NCBI GenBank assembly: GCA_002305955.1
Contig: DBRH01000023.1
Coordinates: forward strand, 1 to 8,114
Source: Kosmotogaceae bacterium UBA1373
GTDB taxonomy: Bacteria; Thermotogota; Thermotogae; Petrotogales; Kosmotogaceae
Length of the DNA: 8,114 bases
Direction of reading: 5' to 3'
Each line of letters begins with the position of its first letter. Position 1 is the stretch's first letter. Positions 1 through 6,799 of the stretch are shown here, piece by piece. The translations under genes were made by a program, and so were the position numbers. The notes under the pieces were generated by a model. It worked only from the letters and a program-made list of their open reading frames with translations, was not told the DNA's origin and did not search any database.

Positions 1-204
1 CTCTTCTCGCTCTTCTTAACCAACAACGAACAACCACTATTTGTGCATTGTTTGAGACTTTCAGGACAACAAAGCCGTCATCTCGCGTTTGGTTTCTTTA
101 CCGTGGTTTTTAAAGCGAAGATTGATTTCTGTAGCAATTAGAAGATTGCGACCAATAAACGCCAATTATCGGGCATAACTGTTTGTGATTTCCCCTCTTT
201 GAAG
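1..204. other. Non-coding left flank with degenerate repeat fragments
   Basis: No convincing gene is present: every frame is either short or lacks a ribosome binding site. The stretch holds an AACCAACAACG-type repeat (20-35), a GTCATCTCG word (77-85) that recurs in the right flank, and a weak 5-bp hairpin (GCAAT at 134-138 with ATTGC at 145-149). The first 17 bases are pyrimidine-rich, like the last 30 bases of the window. Nothing else can be supported here. Confidence 0.6.
20..35 (-). repeat. Dispersed repeat unit, left copy
   Basis: Read on the minus strand this is GGTTGTTCGTTGTTGG. It matches GGTTGTGCGTTGTGGG at 7982-7997 on the plus strand in 14 of 16 positions, both differences being T versus G at equivalent places. 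The two copies bracket the gene cluster in opposite orientation. The sequence has low complexity (GTT/GTTG runs), so part of the match may be compositional, but the interrupted CGTTGT core in both makes a shared dispersed repeat family the better explanation. Confidence 0.5.
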
Positions 205-205
205 T

Positions 206-233
206 TTGTAAAGGTGTGTGTAAGAAGTATAAT
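206..233 (+). promoter_or_regulatory. Sigma-A-type promoter of the sugar-uptake operon
   Basis: A perfect -10 hexamer TATAAT lies at 228-233. A -35 element TTGTAA at 206-211 (4 of 6 consensus) sits 16 bp upstream; reading TTTGTA at 205-210 gives a 17-bp spacer. Transcription would start near 240, leaving an untranslated leader of about 40 bases before the first gene. I found no clear inverted repeat over this promoter that could be the regulator's operator. Confidence 0.6.
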
Positions 234-267
234 CAACTTAGTTTATTCAGTGAAGGAAGTATCTTTT

Positions 268-275
268 GGGGAGGA
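268..275 (+). promoter_or_regulatory. Ribosome binding site that fixes the first permease start
   Basis: GGGGAGGA lies 7 bases before the ATG at 283. The same reading frame stays open back to a TTG at 199, but that codon lies upstream of the -10 box and has no Shine-Dalgarno, so the start at 283 is preferred. Confidence 0.8.
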
Positions 276-282
276 TCAATTA

Positions 283-1161
283 ATGAAGAAGAAGGCAAGA
301 AAGAGGCTAGTTATTCTAATGTTCCTTTTGCCCAGCATCTGCGGGTTCATCTTCTTTCAAGTCTTTCCAATAGTGTACTCCTTTGTTCTGAGCCTTACAG
401 ACTGGGATGTTTTGAGCAGGGCGAATTTCATAGGTCTCGAGAATTACAAAAAGATATTCGCGAGCGAGGAGTTCTGGAGGGTGCTGGGCAACACTCTTTA
501 TTATATAGTGCTGTACATACCGCTCATGATAATCGCTTCACTGTCCCTGGCGATGCTTCTCAACATAAGAACGAAATTTACGGGTGTATTCAGAACAATA
601 TTCTATATTCCCGTTTTGAGTTCCTGGGTTGCCGCTGCGATGCTCTGGCGATGGCTGTTGAGTCCCTATTACGGTCCGATAAACTCGATTCTGGGTATCT
701 TCGGTTTGCAGGGTCCCTCCTGGCTTTACGACAAAGTCTGGGCGATGCCCGGCATAGTGCTGGCGAGCGTCTGGAAGGACATGGGCTTCTTCGGGCTGAT
801 CTTTCTGGCTGGCCTGCAAGGCATTAATCCCTCATATTACGAAGTGGCGTCGATAGACGGTGCGAAAAGGTGGCATAAGTTCAGATTTATAACTTTGCCT
901 CTAATTTCACCAACGATGTTTTTTGTACTCATCATGGCCATAATAAACTCTTTCCAGCTCTTCCCCCAGGTCATGGTGATGACTAAAGGAGGCCCCCATG
1001 GATCGACCCAGGCGATGATGGAAAGGATATACAACTACGCTTTCACTTATTACAAGATGGGTTACGCAACCGCCCTTTCCTGGATACTTTTCTGCTTCAT
1101 TCTCACCGTAACGTTGATCCAGTGGAAGATGCAAAGAAAGTGGGTGCATTATGAATCTTAA
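283..1161 (+). CDS. ABC sugar transporter permease, MalF/UgpA-like (CUT1 family)
   Basis: This is an inner-membrane subunit of a carbohydrate importer; it pairs with the next gene product to form the channel. The 292-residue protein has a basic N-terminus (MKKKARKR) and about six hydrophobic segments, near residues 9-36, 72-94, 104-125, 156-178, 209-229 and 262-282. The cytoplasmic EAA loop that docks the ATPase is visible at about 187-210 (EVASIDGAKR, then ITLPLISP), with the conserved glycine at 193 and the LP pair. Length is normal for the short, UgpA-like members that lack the large periplasmic insertion of E. coli MalF. The start is set by the strong ribosome binding site at 268-275. The 3' end overlaps the next gene by 11 bases, which implies translational coupling. 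Family assignment is secure; substrate specificity is not readable. Confidence 0.93.
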   Translation: MKKKARKRLVILMFLLPSICGFIFFQVFPIVYSFVLSLTDWDVLSRANFIGLENYKKIFASEEFWRVLGNTLYYIVLYIPLMIIASLSLAMLLNIRTKFTGVFRTIFYIPVLSSWVAAAMLWRWLLSPYYGPINSILGIFGLQGPSWLYDKVWAMPGIVLASVWKDMGFFGLIFLAGLQGINPSYYEVASIDGAKRWHKFRFITLPLISPTMFFVLIMAIINSFQLFPQVMVMTKGGPHGSTQAMMERIYNYAFTYYKMGYATALSWILFCFILTVTLIQWKMQRKWVHYES

Positions 1162-1978
1162 GAGGATTTCGAGGCGAACCGCCTATTATCTGGTGATGCT
1201 GCTGTTTTCCTTCTTCACCCTGCTGCCGTTTTTCTGGATGGTATCCACATCGCTCAAGAAGACCAAAGCCCTTACGGTGTTGCCCATCCAGTGGCTTCCG
1301 GATGAGATAAGCTTCGACGGATTCGTCAAGATCTTCGATATATTCCCGTTTGACAAGGCTATATTCAACAGCATATTCATATCTGTGCTGATCACGTTTG
1401 TCACGGTCATGTCAGCCAGCATGGCCGCTTATGTCTTCTCGAAGATCAACTTCAAAGGGAGGGAAGTCTTGTTCGGTATATATATCGCCACGATGATGAT
1501 CCCTGCAAACATCACGATGATACCCAACTATCTCACCCTCAAGCATCTTTCGCTACTCAACAGTTATGTGGGTATAATGCTACCCTCACTTTTCAACGCT
1601 TTCGGAACCTTCATGATCAGGCAGTACATGAGAACGATTCCCGACGACTTCGTTGAAGCGGCAGTTCTGGACGGGGCCTCTCATCTGAGAATATTCTTCA
1701 AAATGATACTTCCCCTCTCCAGGCCGGCCATTGCCACATTGACGGTCATCACATTCATGGGGGCGTGGAACGATTATCTGTGGCCGCTGATAGTTCTCAC
1801 CGACAAGAACAAGATGACCCTCCCTGTCGGTCTCAGCCTGCTTAACGGTCAGCATCAGAGCGACTACAACATGCTTATGGCCGGCGCATTGATATCCATG
1901 ATTCCAATACTGCTGATCTACACATTCGCTCAGAGATACTTCGAACAGGGGCTCAGTGTAGGTGGTATAAAAGGCTAA
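1151..1978 (+). CDS. ABC sugar transporter permease, MalG/UgpE-like (CUT1 family)
   Basis: This is the second channel subunit of the sugar importer. The 275-residue protein has hydrophobic segments near 12-33, 71-94, 106-127, 139-160, 195-216 and 242-263. The EAA loop is nearly textbook at about 169-190 (EAAVLDGASH, then MILPLSRP), with E169-A170-A171, G175 and the LP pair at 188-189. The C-terminus ends in QGLSVGGIKG, the usual tail of MalG-type permeases (QRYF..GL..GA.KG). The ATG lies inside the end of the preceding permease gene and has only a weak GTGGG Shine-Dalgarno, so coupling to upstream translation is likely. The stop is 15 bases before the binding-protein gene. Confidence in the family is high; the sugar is unknown. 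Confidence 0.94.
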   Translation: MNLKRISRRTAYYLVMLLFSFFTLLPFFWMVSTSLKKTKALTVLPIQWLPDEISFDGFVKIFDIFPFDKAIFNSIFISVLITFVTVMSASMAAYVFSKINFKGREVLFGIYIATMMIPANITMIPNYLTLKHLSLLNSYVGIMLPSLFNAFGTFMIRQYMRTIPDDFVEAAVLDGASHLRIFFKMILPLSRPAIATLTVITFMGAWNDYLWPLIVLTDKNKMTLPVGLSLLNGQHQSDYNMLMAGALISMIPILLIYTFAQRYFEQGLSVGGIKG

Positions 1979-1993
1979 AAGGAGTGTGATCGA

Positions 1994-3229
1994 ATGAAAA
2001 GGTTTCTGGTAGTTCTAGTGGTTGCCTCAATGGCACTGACAACCTCTCTACTCGGTGTGACAACCATCAAGTTCATGAACTTCTCTTCAGCAGATGCAAA
2101 TGCGATGTATCTTGAAGAGATGAGAAAGATCTTCGAAGAGCAGAACCCGGATATTAAGGTGCAGATTGAAACCGTTGGTTTTGGCGACTATTTCACAAAA
2201 CTAATGACCGTAGTAGCCGGTGGAAACGCCCCCGATGCATTTGAACTGAATTATGAGAACTTCTACACTTACGCCAAGAAAGGTGTATTGCTGAACCTCA
2301 ACGACCTGGTAGCAACTTCCGGTTTCGACACCAGTGTCCTCAACGAAAAGGCTCTGTACGCCTTTTCTGAAGGCGGAGTACAGTATGGACTGCCGTTCAG
2401 TTTTTCAAACGTGGTTTTGATTTACAACAAAGATCTCTTCGACAAAGCCGGCGTAGAATATCCAACCGACGACTGGACGTGGGCCGACGAACTCGAGGCT
2501 GCCAAGAAAATCAGGGCGCTAGATGCGATGGCCTTTGGGGTTTATCAGCCCGTTCAGTTCTGGGAGTTCTACAAGATGGTTCAGCAAAACGGAGGCAGTA
2601 TTCTCAACGAGGACAGGACGGCCTTCACCCTGAACACCCCGCAGAACGTTGAAACACTCCAGTTCATGGTGGATAGAATTCTCAAGTACAATGTTATGCC
2701 GGATGATGCTCAGATGGCCGGAATGGGCGACTGGGACCTCTTCGAAGTAGAAAGAATCGGAATGATCGTTACCGGCACATGGGCATTCTCGACATTCAAA
2801 AACTCTTGCGATTTTGAATGGGATATAGCGGTTGAGCCTGGCAACACAGGCAAAGCAACCCACTTTTTCGCAAACGGTCTTGCAATTAGCAAAGATTCTA
2901 AGAACGTAGATGCGGCCTTCAGGTGGATCAGCTTCCTTTCAGGAGACCTCGATGTCGCTAAGATCAGAATCGAAGCTGGCTGGGAGCTACCTCCTGTAAC
3001 CTACCCCGAGATCATTGAGCTATACAAGCAGACCACACCTCCAGCCAGCAAAGAAGTCGTCTTCAGATCGCTGGATTATCTGGTGACACCGCCAGTGATA
3101 GAACAGTTCAACGAAATGGCCGACATAGTTAACAGACATCTTGAGGCTGCCCGCTATGGAGACAAGACTCCGCAAAAAGCTCTCGACGATGCCCAGGCCG
3201 AACTCGAAAAAGCTATCAAGTTGAACTAA
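1994..3229 (+). CDS. Extracellular sugar-binding protein of the ABC importer (family 1)
   Basis: This is the solute-binding component that captures the oligosaccharide outside the membrane and delivers it to the two permeases. The 411-residue protein begins with a Sec signal peptide (basic MKR, hydrophobic core to about residue 20, likely cleavage near 21-24). There is no cysteine at the junction, so it is not a classical lipoprotein, as is common in Thermotogota. Family-1 landmarks follow: TTIKFMNFSS at the first strand, GGNAPDAFELNYENF (76-90), YGLPFSFSNVVLIYNKDLFDKAG (131-153, hinge region), and GMIVTGTWAF (256-265). Aromatic residues are abundant (W161, W163, W189, F190, W247, W263), as expected for stacking against sugar rings. 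An AAAAGGAG Shine-Dalgarno (1977-1984) precedes the ATG. It lies after both permeases, whereas the binding protein usually comes first. A strong hairpin follows 14 bases after the stop. Confidence 0.93.
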   Translation: MKRFLVVLVVASMALTTSLLGVTTIKFMNFSSADANAMYLEEMRKIFEEQNPDIKVQIETVGFGDYFTKLMTVVAGGNAPDAFELNYENFYTYAKKGVLLNLNDLVATSGFDTSVLNEKALYAFSEGGVQYGLPFSFSNVVLIYNKDLFDKAGVEYPTDDWTWADELEAAKKIRALDAMAFGVYQPVQFWEFYKMVQQNGGSILNEDRTAFTLNTPQNVETLQFMVDRILKYNVMPDDAQMAGMGDWDLFEVERIGMIVTGTWAFSTFKNSCDFEWDIAVEPGNTGKATHFFANGLAISKDSKNVDAAFRWISFLSGDLDVAKIRIEAGWELPPVTYPEIIELYKQTTPPASKEVVFRSLDYLVTPPVIEQFNEMADIVNRHLEAARYGDKTPQKALDDAQAELEKAIKLN

Positions 3230-3232
3230 TAA

Positions 3233-3245
3233 CTGATTGAATCAG
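3233..3245. promoter_or_regulatory. 13-bp palindrome, possible operator or part of an mRNA 3' structure
   Basis: CTGATTGAATCAG is a perfect 6+6 inverted repeat around one central G. It sits 3 bases after the binding-protein stop and overlaps the first two bases of the following hairpin. A symmetric site of this size just ahead of a ROK regulator gene could be an autoregulatory operator, but I did not find a second copy near the promoter at 206-233, so the role is only a suggestion. Confidence 0.3.
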
Positions 3246-3282
3246 GGCCGGGGTTTCCCCGGCCCTCTCTATGGGGGTTTTT
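3244..3282 (+). terminator. Strong GC-rich hairpin between transporter and regulator genes (partial terminator or mRNA-stabilising stem)
   Basis: AGGGCCGGGG (3244-3253), loop TTT, CCCCGGCCCT (3257-3266) forms a perfect 10-bp stem. The bases right after it are CTCTATGGGGG and the first T-run (TTTTT, 3278-3282) comes 11 bases later, so it is not a canonical rho-independent terminator. It may act as a leaky terminator that lowers regulator and hydrolase expression relative to the binding protein, or as a 3' barrier protecting transporter mRNA. The stem is certain; its function is inferred. Confidence 0.65.
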
Positions 3283-3285
3283 GCC

Positions 3286-4479
3286 GTGGCGAGTAAAGCT
3301 AGCAAAGAGATAATGAAAGAGATAAACGAAAAACTGCTCCTGAGAGCTATATACGAAAGCGACGGTATCGACAGGGCGAGCCTGGCAAAAATGACAGGTT
3401 TGAGCCCGGCCACGGTAACCAAAGTAGTGGGAGACTTAATAGAGATTGGATTGGTAGAGGAAACCGGTGTTGCCGACTCTACGGGAGGGAGAAAACCTAT
3501 TCTCCTGAATGTACGACAGGGAAAATCGTGTGTACTGGGTCTCAAAATAGGCGTTGGATATCTTGATTATTCGCTGACCGATCTTTCGGGCTCTGTTCTG
3601 GCTAGCGAGAGAAAGCTTATGGAGAACACGGTTCCCCAAGAGGTGGTATCGGCAACGGGTGAAATTCTGGGAAAATGGAGCGAGCTTATAGGCGAGAGGC
3701 TTCTGGGAATCGGGATTGCCGTTTCAGGTATTGTGGATTTTCTCAGAGGAGTCGTAAAGAACTCCTTCCTGCTCAACTGGAATGACATACCCATAGCCAG
3801 AATGATTTCGGCGGGCTGTGCCGCTAAAGCCTTCGTTATGAACGACGTTGATTCCTTCGCGCTGGCCCAGTTCTGGAAAGGAAATGTCGATAATCACAAG
3901 AACTGTGTCTTCATCACTCTGGGAATCGGTATAGGCGGTGCCGTGGCGATCGACGGAAAGCTTCATCTGACAGGCGCTGGGAGCGGCGAATTCGGCCACA
4001 TGACGATCGAACACAACGGAAACCTCTGCACATGCGGTAGTCGTGGCTGTCTGGAGGCTCACGCCTCTTTCGAAGTTCTAGCGCGAAAACTATTCTCAAT
4101 AACCGCCTCCCCGGAGCTAAAAGAGTTGTACGGTTCTTTAAGGGCAACGGAAACCTCGGAAATCCATTTCTTGAAACGAGCTCTGGAGATCGACAGGGCA
4201 AGCACCGAAAGCGTATTCGACGAATACGCGACCGATATTGGAATCGCCCTGAAGAATCTTGTGAATATATTCGCTCCCGACTACGTGCTAATAGGTGGGG
4301 AGGCCCTCGAGTTTTCGGCCCTTTTTCTTGAGAAATCGATAAACTATGCAAAGAAAAACGCCTTCTCCAGCCTGGCAGATGCCGTGAAGTTCGACATTGA
4401 CATAATCGGCGAGAAGGCCTGGACTTTGGGTTGTATCTACAGAGTGATAGAGAGCGAGCTCTTCACTGTTGGCAGATGA
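3286..4479 (+). CDS. ROK-family transcriptional regulator (NagC/XylR-like)
   Basis: This is a probable sugar-responsive repressor of the cluster. The 397-residue protein has an N-terminal winged helix-turn-helix (about 14-60, with IDRASLAKMTGLSPATVTKV, then a TGGRKP wing at 66-71), followed by a ROK sugar-kinase fold. The zinc site is intact: H238 in GEFGHM and C248, C250, C255 in CTCGSRGCLE. The sugar-side NDVD (186-189) is retained. The phosphate-loop region reads GLKIGVG (85-91) instead of the kinase D-x-GGT, so it should bind sugar but not phosphorylate it. I prefer the GTG start at 3286, which has GGGGG (3273-3277) 8 bases upstream. An in-frame ATG at 3271 would add five residues but begins 4 bases after the hairpin with no Shine-Dalgarno. 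The gene lies between the importer and the hydrolases, which it probably controls; the effector is unknown. Confidence 0.9.
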   Translation: MASKASKEIMKEINEKLLLRAIYESDGIDRASLAKMTGLSPATVTKVVGDLIEIGLVEETGVADSTGGRKPILLNVRQGKSCVLGLKIGVGYLDYSLTDLSGSVLASERKLMENTVPQEVVSATGEILGKWSELIGERLLGIGIAVSGIVDFLRGVVKNSFLLNWNDIPIARMISAGCAAKAFVMNDVDSFALAQFWKGNVDNHKNCVFITLGIGIGGAVAIDGKLHLTGAGSGEFGHMTIEHNGNLCTCGSRGCLEAHASFEVLARKLFSITASPELKELYGSLRATETSEIHFLKRALEIDRASTESVFDEYATDIGIALKNLVNIFAPDYVLIGGEALEFSALFLEKSINYAKKNAFSSLADAVKFDIDIIGEKAWTLGCIYRVIESELFTVGR

Positions 4480-4492
4480 AAGGGGGAGGAAC

Positions 4493-6799
4493 ATGGAGAT
4501 AATTCACACTCCGTTCGGGATAGACGACCCGTATTTCATAGTTCAAGGGTGCGAAAGAGAACCACGTGAGCCCCTGGAGGGTGGTTGTGTGAAGGTCAGG
4601 TTCGTGACCGACCCCATGGTCGTCGGTCAGAGAGCCTGGATCGAAGTCCAGAGCGATAGCAGGAGATATAAAAGGCGTGCCCAGTATCAGCTTAATCATG
4701 GCGGCAAGGCTCACTGGGAAGTAAATATAGACGGCGAGAATGCGGGAGTAACGGTCAGGTATAGATTCATCGCCGGTCGTGGACCCTCCACTTACGTTAC
4801 TTCAGAGTGGTACGAATACACCGTTTGCAGGTGGATAGAAGCAAAGAGATTTCTTTCCCTTAAAAACGACAGGCTGGCGGTGAATCGAAGTGATGGCACC
4901 AGCTGTGACTGCCTCAAGGAGGCATATGTCTTAACGGACGGGAAGGAACTGTACGACCTGAAAATCATTTTTGAAAGAGAAGAAGGAGAACGCTTCTATG
5001 GTCTTGGAGAACACTTCGATGCGATAACCATACCTGAAGACGAGGAGAGGTATATCCATGTTTACGATCAGTACAAGGTCCAGAGATCCAGAGGATACGC
5101 TCCGGTACCTTTTATCCTTTCAGACAGGGGAAGAGCACTTCTTATAGACACTGGCTTTCTCTCTTCGTTCAAAATAGATGATTCGAAGATAACGCTAAGT
5201 ATCTACACAAGGGGCTGTTCGATTGAAGGTACGGAAATCCGGTTCTGGAAAGAAGACTCTCCTCTGAAAGCGATCGAAAAGATTTACAAAATCGCCAAAC
5301 CCTGCCCGCCACCGCTCTGGGCGCTCGGCCCCTGGCTATCTGCCAACCAGTGGAACAGTCAGAAGAAAGTCATGGAAGTTCTCAGGGAAACGGTCGAGAG
5401 AGATCTACCCGCAACCACGCTCGTTGTTGAAGCCTGGGCCGACGAGCAGACTTTCTATATTTTCAACGGTGCGGAGTACGATCCCGTTTCCGGCGACGAC
5501 AAGTTCAATCTGAAAGACTTCAGATTCCATGAACCGTGGCCCGATCCTGTGGAGATGATCAACAAGCTTCATGAGAGAGGTATAAGGCTGGTGCTATGGC
5601 AGATCCCCGTTATTAAGTGTTTTGACGAATCGACGCCTCAGCCGGCAATAGATATCCGTTACGGTAGTTCGAGAGGATACTTTGCAAGAACCGGAGACGG
5701 TTCCGATTACAGGATTCCGGTGGCCCGCTGGCACGAAGGCAACGTAGTAGTTGATTTCTACAACGAAGAAGCGGCTAAATGGTGGGCTTCAAAGAGGGAG
5801 TACCTCGTCGAAGAACTTGGAGTCGATGGCTTCAAGACCGACGGCGGCGAACACCTTTGGGGGAGGGACACTCTTACGGCCGCCGGAAGCGCTGCGAAAG
5901 TTAGAAACACCTATCCCGAAAGATACTTCGAGACTATCGCCGGCATACTGAGAGAAGACGGGATTCTCTTCAGCCGCGCCGGCTACACCAGGTCCCCGGC
6001 GCATACTCTTTTCTGGGTAGGCGATGAGGATTCGACCTGGGAGGCCCTTCGCGACAACATAACGGCCGGACTCAATGTCTCTATTTCAGGCAACCCCTTC
6101 TGGGGATGGGATATAGCCGGTTTCAGCGGAGAGGTCCCTTCTATGGAGCTGTACAGAAGATCGATAGAGCTGGCCGTCTTCACGCCTGTCTTTCAGCTTC
6201 ATTCGGAGGATTCCGGCGATCCCTCGCCCTCTTCCGAGAGGACTCCATGGAACCTGGCAAAGGCCTGGGAAGACGAAAGTATCATTGATTATTACAGAAA
6301 CTTCGCCTCCCTGAGAATGACAATCTCGCCGTATATCTACAGAGAGTCTCTCCACGCTGCACAGGCAGGTCTTCCCTTAACGCTGCCGCTGCTGCTGATA
6401 GAGAAAGAGAATGATCCGGAGGGCCTCACATATATGTTTGGAAGAGATATGGTTGTCTCGCCCGCCGTTGACGAAGAGATGAAAGAGAGAAAGATCTCCC
6501 TTCCTGAAGGTCACTGGGTGAATCTCTGGAACGGCAACCTTCACTCAGGACAGATCGCAATAGTGGGAGAGCGAACTGAAGTTTTCCTCAGAAAGGGATC
6601 GGTAATACCCCTCAGCATCCCACCCGACGGCACTCTCTTCGGAACGAACTGGTCACAGGAAGAGACGGGACTGTTGTACGTCGGAAGCGAATTTCCAGAA
6701 AATCTCGGAGTGCGACTAAGCAGCCTGGCGAGACGACTGGCAAGAATATCCGGCGTTGAATCGGGAATAATAAAAATAGAGTGGAGAGAAATCAGATAA
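4493..6799 (+). CDS. Glycoside hydrolase family 31 (alpha-glucosidase-like), cytoplasmic
   Basis: This is a retaining exo-acting alpha-glycosidase of 768 residues with no signal peptide. Residues about 30-112 look like an extra beta-rich domain. The GH31 N-terminal mutarotase-like domain follows (FYGLGEHFDAI at 168-178), then the barrel from about 274 (PPLWALGPWLS). The predicted nucleophile is D450 in FKTDGGE and the acid/base is D511 in WVGDEDSTW. NPFWGWDIAGF (534-544) and FQLHSE with H570 line the sugar pocket. The C-terminal beta domains include FLRKGSVIPL (698-707). AGGGGGAGG (4481-4489) precedes the ATG at 4493, 13 bases after the regulator stop; an in-frame TTG at 4469 inside the regulator gene is less likely. 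The barrel contains EAWADEQTFYIF (313-324), resembling from memory a Firmicutes-type GH31 subgroup. An alpha-xylosidase or alpha-glucosyltransferase activity cannot be excluded. Confidence 0.92.
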   Translation: MEIIHTPFGIDDPYFIVQGCEREPREPLEGGCVKVRFVTDPMVVGQRAWIEVQSDSRRYKRRAQYQLNHGGKAHWEVNIDGENAGVTVRYRFIAGRGPSTYVTSEWYEYTVCRWIEAKRFLSLKNDRLAVNRSDGTSCDCLKEAYVLTDGKELYDLKIIFEREEGERFYGLGEHFDAITIPEDEERYIHVYDQYKVQRSRGYAPVPFILSDRGRALLIDTGFLSSFKIDDSKITLSIYTRGCSIEGTEIRFWKEDSPLKAIEKIYKIAKPCPPPLWALGPWLSANQWNSQKKVMEVLRETVERDLPATTLVVEAWADEQTFYIFNGAEYDPVSGDDKFNLKDFRFHEPWPDPVEMINKLHERGIRLVLWQIPVIKCFDESTPQPAIDIRYGSSRGYFARTGDGSDYRIPVARWHEGNVVVDFYNEEAAKWWASKREYLVEELGVDGFKTDGGEHLWGRDTLTAAGSAAKVRNTYPERYFETIAGILREDGILFSRAGYTRSPAHTLFWVGDEDSTWEALRDNITAGLNVSISGNPFWGWDIAGFSGEVPSMELYRRSIELAVFTPVFQLHSEDSGDPSPSSERTPWNLAKAWEDESIIDYYRNFASLRMTISPYIYRESLHAAQAGLPLTLPLLLIEKENDPEGLTYMFGRDMVVSPAVDEEMKERKISLPEGHWVNLWNGNLHSGQIAIVGERTEVFLRKGSVIPLSIPPDGTLFGTNWSQEETGLLYVGSEFPENLGVRLSSLARRLARISGVESGIIKIEWREIR

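Noticed and set aside
134..149. Hairpin GCAAT-TAGAAG-ATTGC as a terminator or operator
   Set aside because: A 5-bp AT-rich stem without a T-run or a second copy is within chance expectation.
199..282. An in-frame TTG extension of the first permease by 28 residues
   Set aside because: The TTG precedes the TATAAT box of the likely promoter and has no Shine-Dalgarno, while the ATG at 283 has GGGGAGGA at ideal spacing.
216..827. A 203-residue open frame overlapping the first permease on the plus strand
   Set aside because: It lies out of frame inside a well-supported membrane protein gene, has no family resemblance and its composition is that of a frame shadow.
3914..4351. A 145-residue antisense frame inside the regulator gene
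   Set aside because: It is arginine-rich low-quality sequence typical of antisense shadows, with no ribosome binding site, and the sense strand has intact ROK motifs.
4469..4492. A TTG start for GH31 inside the regulator gene
   Set aside because: The extension would translate the Shine-Dalgarno region itself; the ATG at 4493 follows AGGGGGAGG.
4493..6799. Sulfoquinovosidase identity for the GH31 enzyme
   Set aside because: The GD-motif after the catalytic acid superficially recalls YihQ, but I cannot see the QDW-type sulfonate-binding signature and no sulfoquinovose pathway genes are present.
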